Positions 56,606-64,000 of a stretch of 64,000 nucleotides of DNA are shown here, one piece after another. Position 1 is the first letter of the stretch. Each line of letters begins with the position of its first letter. Where the stretch lies: contig OX578282.1 of the NCBI GenBank assembly GCA_951217055.1, positions 17,175,877 to 17,239,876 of the forward strand. The letters run 5' to 3'. The position numbers and the translations under genes were made by a program. Below the pieces are notes generated by a model, which saw only the letters and a program-made list of their open reading frames with translations, did no database searches and was not told the origin of the DNA. This DNA comes from Gerris lacustris. Lineage: Eukaryota; Arthropoda; Insecta; Hemiptera; Gerridae.

Positions 56606-59600
56606 CTATTCCGCCTCGGAATTACAATTGTCAGGGAGAGGACAAATTTTGGCGATGCTTCGTTTTAAATCTCCTGAAGAAGTGCGGCACGTAACCACTC
56701 GTACCAGGCCATCGTCACCGTGGTGAAGTTCTAGGATTCGTCCGAGGCGCCATCTAAGTGGTGGTAAATTATCTTCTTTTATGATCACCAAAGATCCAAC
56801 CTTTACATTTGGTGAAGAGGATCTCCATTTGGCACGGGATTGTAATGTTGCCAAATATTCCCGAGACCATCGCGACCAAAAGTGTTGTGTGATGCGCTGA
56901 ACCAATTGCCAACGGTCGAGGGTGTTGAGCTTTAGTTGCTGTAAATCTGGTTCAGGTACTGAGGTTAAAGGTTCTCCTATAAGAAAGTGACCAGGAGTAA
57001 TAGGGGAAAGGTCATTAGGATTGGTTGATAGTGGGGTAAGAGGACGGGAGTTAAGACAAGCTTCGACTTGAATTAAAACAGTATTAAATTCATCAGATCC
57101 TAGATTTGCATTTCCAACAACTCTCTTTAGGTGAAATTTTGCTAGTTTAACTGAACTTTCCCACAAACCTCCATGGTGAGGAGATCGTGGAGGAATCGTC
57201 TTCCATTCGATAAGACCGTCCTTGGTAAGGAAAGAACATAACTTGCTTTTATGATGTTCATTTCGAAACAGCAAATACAATTCTCTTAATTGAGTCCTAG
57301 CACCTATAAAGTTAGTAGCATTATCGGAGTAAAGAGTTAAAGGCTTTCCTCTGCGTCCTATAAACCTCCTTAATGCAGCCAAAAATGACTCGGTAGATAA
57401 GTCGGATACCAATTCCAAGTGTATTGACTTGGTGGTAAAACAAACAAATAAAGACACATAACATTTATTTAATTTTCTATTACGTCGTTTACCAGTTGAA
57501 GTATAAAATGGGCCGCAAAAATCAACTCCGGTACGTAAAAACGGACGGGCAGGTTCTACCCGATGTTGCGGGAGGTCACCCATTAGTTGGTTAATTTCAC
57601 GCGGTTTGACTTTAAAACAAGTCATGCATTGGTGATATATTTTCTTAGTCAAATCTTTTCCTCGAATAGGCCAGTATTTTCTTCGAAGAGAAGCTAAAAG
57701 TGCTTGCGGTCCAGCATGTAGTAGTCTAATATGTTCAGTTCGAACTAGTAGAGTAACGAACAAATGATTAGATGGGATCAGTAAAGGGTGTATTTGATCG
57801 TATGGCAGTGTTATAGCTTTAGATAAGCGACCGCCCACTCTGAGCATTCCCGTATCATCAATGAAGGGATTAAGTTGTTTCAACTTACTTTTAGAGTTAA
57901 TTTCCTTGCCAGTAGTTAAAGCTTTTATTTCATCTGCAAAGGCTTCATTTTGGACTATTTTTATCCAGCGATGAAGAGCATTGTGAATCTCCAATGGGGA
58001 TAAAGGACCCACGACCTTGTTATCCTTATTCTTGCAGTTCTTCATAAATCGCATACACAGAGCTGTAACCCGAAGTAACTCATGAAGTTTCGAGTATCTT
58101 GATAAAATTTTAGAATCCTTGGTATTTGAACATGTAGTAACACTAAGTGTAGTCTTCACTTCCGGCAGATCCTGTGGAAGAATTTCATTTAGAGGAGAAG
58201 GCCAATCAGATTCTGGGGTAGATAACCACTTAGGGCCGTACCACCATAAATCAAGTGAAATTAACTGTGATGGTATAACTCCTCTTGATATTGGATCAGC
58301 AGGGTTGGAATCACTCCTGACGTGATGCCAATCACAAGCTTTCGTGTGCTCTAGTATTTTAGATACTCTATTCGCCACAAAAGTCTTGAGGTGAGCTGAG
58401 GTGTTGATCCATCCCAAAACAATGGTTGAATCGGTCCACATCATTACACAAGATGGGGTAAGAATTAAGGATTGCTGGACCTTGTAGAATAGGTCAACCA
58501 ACAAAAGAGCTCCACACAACTCCAGCCTTGGAATTGTAACTAGTTTGAGAGGGGCAATTCGTGATTTCGAACAGATAAGACGAGTGCTTATCGAACCATT
58601 TGAATAGATACATCTCATGTAGATACAGGCGCCATACGCCTCCTCAGAGGCGTCACAGAATCCATGCAACTCTAATTTAACAGGATTCGCATTAGCTATT
58701 ATCTTGCGAGGTATTCTTAAACTATGAAGATTAATCAGATGAGATCTCAGTTGCACCCATTCGGACCTAATTTCATCGGGAATTTCATCATCCCATTTCA
58801 GTTTGGATCGCCAAATTTTCTTCATGATGATTTTCGCCTTTACTATGATAGGTGATAACAATCCGAGTGGATCAAATAAAGAAGCGATATCTGATAATAT
58901 CGTTCTTTTTGATATGGTTCTTTCTGAATTAATATCAGAGATTTTATACTGAAATGAATCCAGATCTGGATTCCATGCTATGCCAAGAGTTTTGACATAG
59001 TGGTTCTCATCAAATGTTTTGTTATCCGAAGTAGCATGACTACAAACAGGTACATCAGATATAATAGTAGGGTTATTAGCACACCATTTGTGCATTTTCA
59101 TGCCGGCACGACGTAGAGCTTCTGTCACTTGATAGCGGATCACTCTGCATTCTTCAATAGAATCAGAACCGGTTATCATATCATCCATTAGAAAATCACG
59201 TTTGAGTATAACGGAAGCTATGTTCAAGTCCTTTTCATCATCAGCTAGTTGATGAAGACATCTTGTGGCTATGAAGCTGGCTGGGGCAGTTCCATAAGTC
59301 AAAGTTACCAAACAATATTCGACTATATTTTCAAAATTTTCGTCCCACCACAACACTCGGTGTAAATCATGTTGATCAGGATGAAGACGAATCATTCTAT
59401 ACATTTTTGTTATGTCGCCAGTTAACACGTATTGATGTTGACGAAATCGAGTTATTAAAGTGAATAAATCGTCTTGAATGTTAGGTCCAACCTTGAGTAA
59501 ACTGTTTAAACTGGACCCGTTGGGGCCAATAGTTGAGGCATTAAATACCACTCTAAGTTTTGTTGTTAGACTTTCTTGTCTGATTACAGCGTGATGAGGC

Positions 59601-61861
59601 ATATAATAGGTTGATGCATCAGATGGATTAGGTGTGGCTTTTTTCATGTGACCTAGCTTCAAATATTCCGTGATGAAATCTACGTATTGTTTTTTAATAA
59701 TTGGGTTATTGTCTAGTTTTTTAGTAAGCTGTAAAAGGCGTTTGTGAGCTATCTCACGGGTCGACCCGATGTTAGATAGATTTCCCTTTACCGGTAACGT
59801 TATAACGAATCTTCCTGAATTTTTCTCGCGAAAAGTTGTTTCACGAAAATGTGTTTCACATTCTTTTTCCTCGGCAGTGAGGTTACAAGTTATATCAGAG
59901 CAATTCTCAATTTGCCAGAATCGCTCGACTTTTTCTTCCAAAGATGAAAGAGACGAATTGTTTATAGATAAATGGCACAGAGGTTGAATGATTCGACTTG
60001 AGCTCGATTGCTGAGCCTTGCCACACACAACCCATCCAAACGATGTTTTCTGAAAAAAGGTTAAGTTGTTAGGTAGTTTAATTTGACCCGTACCCAATAT
60101 CTCATAAAATATTTCCGCTCCTAGAAGTAAATCTATTTGACTCGGCTGATAGAAGTTAGGATCAGCTAACTCAATATTACTAGGTATTTCAAAGGCGGAT
60201 ACCTTGAGTTTAACAGGTGGGTATTCCTGAGTTATTTTAGGAATTACGAGGAATTCTAAAGATGACGAGTAATCAGAAATGCGAGATAATATTTTTGCCT
60301 GTACGACAGAGCATGATTGTGTTTTACTTGAATTGATGCCAGATATTTGGCATTCAGTCAGACGATGTTTCAGTTTTAAATGTTGAGCCAATGCCTGTGT
60401 TATGAAGTTCGACTGGCTTGCCGAGTCTAAAAGAGCTCTAGCAATTGTAACATTTCCACCTGAATCGTGGATTTTCAATAAAACTGTAGAAAGAAGAATC
60501 ATATTAGGTGTAAACGAATTACTTGCAATGTGAGTAAGAGTCGTAGAAATATTGCTTTCCTCGTTATTTGAGGATGAAGAAGCGTTATTGTTTGCAATAC
60601 TTCTATCATATTGCTTAGAATTAAAGGCATAGCTGTCGTGAAGTAAAGAGTTGTGTGATTTCCCGCACTGAGAACACTTTCTGTCACTTTTACAGGACTT
60701 GGTCTCATGTCCTGAATTTAAACAAGATTCACACAGCCTGAGGCGCTTCACTTCTTTACATCTGTCTGCTACTGATAGTTTTTTAAATTTATTACACCAA
60801 TATAGCGGGTGTGTTCTATCAGGGCAAAGGCTACACGTATCCTTCTGAGTAACAAAACAGGCTGCCTGTTGACCTGTAGGCGGTTTCTTACTCTTTTCAT
60901 ATTTAGAAAAAACAGAGCGTGATTTGTTATCGCTGAGTTGAGAAGCAGGTAAGCGCTTGGTATCAACCGATTCCAAAACCTGACATCTATGACTTAGAAA
61001 GTCATGCATTTTTGACCAAGTTGGAAATTCAGTAGAAGCGAGAGAGTTCTCCCACTCACGAAGAGAAATGTAATCTAATTTGGATGATACCAAATACACA
61101 ATTAACGTGTCCCAATGTTCCACTGGTTGTTTTAGGGAACCAAGAGCACGTATGTGAGTTGTCACATTATCCAATAACTGCCTAAGTGCTATGCCGGTAG
61201 GTTTTTCCAACTTATTGAGTTCGAATATTGAACGCACATGTTTAGTAACTATTATTCTATTGTTATCGTACCTTTTCTTAAGTAATTCCCAAGAGACTTC
61301 GTAAGAGTCAGAAGAAACTTGAAGGTTAGCAATTACCTTGGAGGCATCGCCTTTAAGACATGACTTAAGATATTGAAATTTTTGTATGTTAGGTAAATTC
61401 GGCTTGTCGTGTATGAGACTCAAAAATGTATCCCTAAATGATAGCCAATGCTCGTAATCACCATTAAACGTAGGCAGCTGAATTTTCGGTAGCTGTACGG
61501 CATTAATCGAATTTTCAGAGCTACTAATATTACCGTTGTCGATTTTAGTGTTATTATTTTTAACATTTTCATAATTAATAAATATCTCAATTTTACTTGT
61601 GGTTTCAAAATAAATTTCTTCGAACTCTTCCCGAAATGATTCATCGGAGTCAGTTAGGTCGGGAATTTCTTCCATTTTTCTCCAAGTTTCTTGGAGAGCA
61701 GTGAGCCTTGTTTTAAGGGAGGCTGAGTCGGATACCGACGGATCATAGGTTTCGACATAAGCTTCTATCCGTTTAAGTCGGGACAGATATTGTTTCCTGT
61801 TAACTTGATCTAGATTGTCATTATTATTATTATTATTCTTAGATGCTCTTTTGTTAGGCAT
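56606..61861 (-). CDS. BEL/Pao Gag-Pol polyprotein, 1751 aa, intact
   Basis: Single open frame encoding the structural and enzymatic proteins of the retrotransposon, for reverse transcription in cytoplasmic particles and then nuclear integration. Domains in order: an Asn-rich N-terminus; DUF1759-type Gag region about 120-290 with the PTFNGDYEHWLSF motif; three zinc-knuckle-like motifs (C343-C346-H351-C356, C377-C380-H385-C390, and a variant C396-C399-H403-H408); A17-type aspartic protease around D479 (LLDSASQSNF); reverse transcriptase about 750-960 with D816 and the active-site motif FLMDD (D893-D894); RNase H with D1070, E1114, D1144 and D1189; integrase zinc site H1377-H1382-C1412-C1415; integrase core D1447, D1513, E1568; and a DUF5641-like tail about 1650-1740. 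The length is normal for the superfamily. The start is the first ATG of the frame. No stop or frameshift interrupts it, and every catalytic residue checked is present. Smaller open frames on either strand here are shadows. Confidence 0.97.
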   Translation of the reverse strand: MPNKRASKNNNNNNDNLDQVNRKQYLSRLKRIEAYVETYDPSVSDSASLKTRLTALQETWRKMEEIPDLTDSDESFREEFEEIYFETTSKIEIFINYENVKNNNTKIDNGNISSSENSINAVQLPKIQLPTFNGDYEHWLSFRDTFLSLIHDKPNLPNIQKFQYLKSCLKGDASKVIANLQVSSDSYEVSWELLKKRYDNNRIIVTKHVRSIFELNKLEKPTGIALRQLLDNVTTHIRALGSLKQPVEHWDTLIVYLVSSKLDYISLREWENSLASTEFPTWSKMHDFLSHRCQVLESVDTKRLPASQLSDNKSRSVFSKYEKSKKPPTGQQAACFVTQKDTCSLCPDRTHPLYWCNKFKKLSVADRCKEVKRLRLCESCLNSGHETKSCKSDRKCSQCGKSHNSLLHDSYAFNSKQYDRSIANNNASSSSNNEESNISTTLTHIASNSFTPNMILLSTVLLKIHDSGGNVTIARALLDSASQSNFITQALAQHLKLKHRLTECQISGINSSKTQSCSVVQAKILSRISDYSSSLEFLVIPKITQEYPPVKLKVSAFEIPSNIELADPNFYQPSQIDLLLGAEIFYEILGTGQIKLPNNLTFFQKTSFGWVVCGKAQQSSSSRIIQPLCHLSINNSSLSSLEEKVERFWQIENCSDITCNLTAEEKECETHFRETTFREKNSGRFVITLPVKGNLSNIGSTREIAHKRLLQLTKKLDNNPIIKKQYVDFITEYLKLGHMKKATPNPSDASTYYMPHHAVIRQESLTTKLRVVFNASTIGPNGSSLNSLLKVGPNIQDDLFTLITRFRQHQYVLTGDITKMYRMIRLHPDQHDLHRVLWWDENFENIVEYCLVTLTYGTAPASFIATRCLHQLADDEKDLNIASVILKRDFLMDDMITGSDSIEECRVIRYQVTEALRRAGMKMHKWCANNPTIISDVPVCSHATSDNKTFDENHYVKTLGIAWNPDLDSFQYKISDINSERTISKRTILSDIASLFDPLGLLSPIIVKAKIIMKKIWRSKLKWDDEIPDEIRSEWVQLRSHLINLHSLRIPRKIIANANPVKLELHGFCDASEEAYGACIYMRCIYSNGSISTRLICSKSRIAPLKLVTIPRLELCGALLLVDLFYKVQQSLILTPSCVMMWTDSTIVLGWINTSAHLKTFVANRVSKILEHTKACDWHHVRSDSNPADPISRGVIPSQLISLDLWWYGPKWLSTPESDWPSPLNEILPQDLPEVKTTLSVTTCSNTKDSKILSRYSKLHELLRVTALCMRFMKNCKNKDNKVVGPLSPLEIHNALHRWIKIVQNEAFADEIKALTTGKEINSKSKLKQLNPFIDDTGMLRVGGRLSKAITLPYDQIHPLLIPSNHLFVTLLVRTEHIRLLHAGPQALLASLRRKYWPIRGKDLTKKIYHQCMTCFKVKPREINQLMGDLPQHRVEPARPFLRTGVDFCGPFYTSTGKRRNRKLNKCYVSLFVCFTTKSIHLELVSDLSTESFLAALRRFIGRRGKPLTLYSDNATNFIGARTQLRELYLLFRNEHHKSKLCSFLTKDGLIEWKTIPPRSPHHGGLWESSVKLAKFHLKRVVGNANLGSDEFNTVLIQVEACLNSRPLTPLSTNPNDLSPITPGHFLIGEPLTSVPEPDLQQLKLNTLDRWQLVQRITQHFWSRWSREYLATLQSRAKWRSSSPNVKVGSLVIIKEDNLPPLRWRLGRILELHHGDDGLVRVVTCRTSSGDLKRSIAKICPLPDNCNSEAE

Positions 61862-62832
61862 GTTGAAAATGGTTTGTAAATAAATTAAAAAGAATGTAAA
61901 AATTGAACGTAAAAAGAATAAGTAAAAAATTAATAACTTAGGATTAATAAAATAAGTATTATTCCTTACTTTATACTTTACTTTAAAAATAATATTTTAA
62001 AAATAAAGAAATAAAAATCAACATAAAAATTGAATTCAGAGTCATAAAGTAATTTATAAATTAGAATAATAATAATACAGTTCGTTGTTTTAATACAAAA
62101 AATTAAATTAATCGTATAACATTTATTTCTTTTTAGATTAAACATATAATTTTTATTTGGAAGGTTTCAATCATAATATACTTTTTATAATTATATTTTA
62201 TCTATGTATAATTAAAATAAAGATCAAACCATAAAAATTAAATATAAATCAGAATAATGAAAAGAATAAACAAGGATTAAATAAAATAATCTTGTCGTTT
62301 AAATTAAATGATAAATACGTAAAAAAAAATATGATATAAGAATATTACGCTTGTTAAAGGATATTTTAGTTGGAAAGGAAGGAATGACAGGGGGTTAGGA
62401 GATAAGGAGAACCTTATCAGCTCAGTACCTGACCTGTAGAGAGATAGAGATAACTGAAACAGCTGTCTTTAAAGGGCACGACGCTGAAGAGTGGAGTTCA
62501 CACCCAGGGCGACGCAATGTCCTTGAAATGAAGTACGGTCTGCTCTACCACTACCACTACGCGCACATTAACTGAATCAACGCGATCTTTTTTGTAGTAG
62601 ATATTAATACCAAATTGAATCCAGAGTCCCGTCACTTGTATAAACAACATAAACACGTAATAATATTCAAGTTCGTAGTTCCGACGTCAAAGGTGGCAAT
62701 TTATTGACGTAACGACGTAGCTGAGCAGCGTTTACCGATCGTTTGCAATAAAAATCAAAGCGAAACGGCACGGATACGAAAATAATATTACGTAACAATA
62801 ACTTTACACGCAATTCACAATTTAAAACAATT
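61862..62832 (-). other. Untranslated leader of the BEL/Pao element
   Basis: About 970 bp between the primer site and the Gag-Pol ATG. The ATG-proximal part (61862-62340) is very AT-rich. A more GC-rich patch lies at 62380-62800. No frame of useful length is open. A packaging or dimerisation signal is expected here by analogy but cannot be pointed to. Confidence 0.6.
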
Positions 62833-62850
62833 ATCGGGTTCAAAGGACCA
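62833..62850 (-). promoter_or_regulatory. Candidate tRNA primer-binding site
   Basis: Five bases inside the upstream LTR the minus strand reads TGGTCCTTTGAACCCGAT. It begins TGG, complementary to a tRNA CCA end, and contains the complement of GGTTCAAA. Position and start fit a primer-binding site. The tRNA could not be identified. Confidence 0.6.
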
Positions 62851-62855
62851 ATTTA

Positions 62856-63116
62856 TGGGGAGTTCGCTGGTTCAAATAATAAAAATATCAAGATATAAAC
62901 TTTAGGAATAGTTTAATTATTAGAAGAGATACATGTGAATAGTGACGTGGTGTATTATACGGGACTCAGTAACGGACTGACTGTACATAAGAATAGAGGG
63001 GGAAGAGGGTCCCCACTCCAAGACAGTGAGAAGAAGGGGTACGAGAGAGATGGGCAAACCAAGGTCTACACTTACACAAACAAACCTAGCACACGAACCC
63101 TCTCGCAACCCGTCCA
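62856..63116 (-). repeat. Upstream (5') LTR of the BEL/Pao element
   Basis: 261-bp terminal repeat, first in the transcription direction. It matches 56156-56418 nearly base for base. In the element orientation it starts TGGACGGGTTGCG and ends CCCCA. It should carry promoter and polyadenylation signals, but I could not place a TATA box or initiator with confidence. Confidence 0.95.
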
Positions 63117-63121
63117 CTTAC
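63117..63121. repeat. Right target-site duplication CTTAC
   Basis: Partner of 56151-56155. Removing the element and one copy gives an empty site reading CAAACTTACTATGATA on the plus strand. Confidence 0.93.
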
Positions 63122-64000
63122 TATGATATCCAGGGAAGTGAAGTTCTTTAAAGCTCTAAACCACCAACTCAGGATAATCACCATCATGTGTGGGTAAGTG
63201 GGTACAGCCCATGACTTCATCATACTCCATCCAGTTAACCACTATGTGCTGATTCATTAATTCATGGTGTGCCATTTAAAATATACAGTCCACTCATTCA
63301 AATACTCTTTTAAAAGACGAATTGGAACAAAAAAAGAAACCAAATATATATTTGTACTCAGGACATCCTCTTCTTTCATTAACACCCCCACATGATGCAT
63401 TTCCGAAAAAAACACAATTCAACCCCTTAAACATAACCCATAGTTTTTGAGGGATGATTTCCTCATTTTTGTCTGCCGACCCTAAAAACGAATTAAAATT
63501 TTCAAGGGAAGCTGCTCTTAACTCACGTAGAGCCACATTTTCCTACCCCTTGTTTTGTTTATTTTCATTTTTTTCTACCCTTGCTTGGATTTATTAATAT
63601 GGGGTATATATATAAAATTAAAAAACAAAAACATTCTAGATAGTCGGGATGTGAATTAAAAAGTGATTACAAAATTTGTTCCCCACAAACAAATGAAATT
63701 AAATAAACATCAAATCTGGTATAAAATTATAAATGTTACAAAAACAAATTTAAAGTAACGGTACTGATAAGTTTCCGGCCAATAAATAATAAAAATACTA
63801 ATTGTTTTTCCATTTCATGGGAAAAACATAGAATCATGGACATGTTTTTGGCCATTGAATCCACATATCGTCATTTCAATGCTTTACCATGAAGTGGAGA
63901 AAATCAGTATACATTTGCCTAATTGATATAGTAAATGGATCTTAAGTATGTTTCACGTCATAACAATTAATGGTTCGAAAGTTATTGCTGAAACAAAATT
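63122..64000. other. Right flank of the BEL/Pao element
   Basis: Short minus-strand frames at 63156-63275 (39 aa) and 63294-63536 (80 aa) have no recognised domain. 63880-63943 is the inverted partner of 52995-53060. Confidence 0.4.

Larger units (their letters stand above)
56156..63116 (-). mobile_element. Full-length BEL/Pao LTR retrotransposon, recently inserted
   Basis: About 6.96 kb, transcribed leftward. It has two near-identical LTRs that begin TG and end CA, a candidate primer-binding site inside the upstream LTR, a purine tract beside the downstream LTR, and one uninterrupted Gag-Pol frame between them. The 5-bp sequence CTTAC flanks it on both sides (56151-56155 and 63117-63121), the target-duplication size known for BEL/Pao. 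By eye the LTRs differ by two substitutions and one 2-base G-run length change, so the insertion is young. The domain order protease, RT, RNase H, integrase, the DUF1759/DUF1758-type Gag and protease segments and the C-terminal DUF5641-like tail separate it from Gypsy and Copia. No envelope-like frame is seen. All parts needed for autonomous retrotransposition appear present; activity is inference. Confidence 0.96.

Noticed and set aside
63294..63536. 80-aa minus-strand frame as a host exon
   Set aside because: No recognised domain and no supporting splice or neighbour evidence; left as flanking sequence only.

Overview
This 64 kb window is AT-rich metazoan nuclear DNA with no recognisable host gene. 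The repeat mix (a BEL/Pao LTR retrotransposon, hAT- and mariner-type DNA transposons, several MITE families, a tRNA-headed SINE, satellites, long (TA)n tracts and G/C homopolymers) suits an arthropod or other invertebrate with a repeat-rich genome. I cannot name the species. The only long reading frame belongs to the retrotransposon. The other short open frames have no recognisable domain, except a hAT transposase remnant.

Layout. 0-10 kb: a foldback element (1228-1420), scattered copies of a dispersed family here called C, a nested 160-bp MITE (5961-6120) and a tRNA-like minus-strand sequence inside an extended inverted repeat (9137-9246). 10-20 kb: a SINE with 13-bp target duplications (10464-10852), a MITE with CTACGTTTTTA ends (11791-12377), a hAT-type element with a perfect 8-bp duplication (12767-13925), a 0.7-kb repeat D (14877-15580), a mariner-type MITE with 44-bp perfect ends (16787-17063) and a 71-bp tandem array (19090-19810). 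20-35 kb: a cluster of inverted-repeat elements at 22.1-23.5 kb, another foldback at 25.9-26.6 kb, several copies of the family-1 MITE, a 46-bp satellite and repeat B. 35-50 kb: nested foldbacks (37872-38538), more MITEs, the second copy of D and a 74-bp satellite. 50-64 kb: further copies of families B, 1 and CTACG, a hAT element carrying a broken transposase C-terminus (54117-55700), and an intact, young BEL/Pao element (56151-63121).

Interactions are mostly between transposons. Elements sit inside one another (MITE in repeat C, MITE in foldback, foldback in foldback), so relative ages can be read. The 8-bp duplications of the commonest MITE match the hAT mechanism, so a hAT transposase probably mobilised it. 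Whether either hAT element seen here is related to that source is not known. The BEL/Pao element has one open Gag-Pol frame with all catalytic motifs, nearly identical LTRs and a 5-bp duplication, so it may be autonomous. No CRISPR array, operon or prokaryotic gene was seen.
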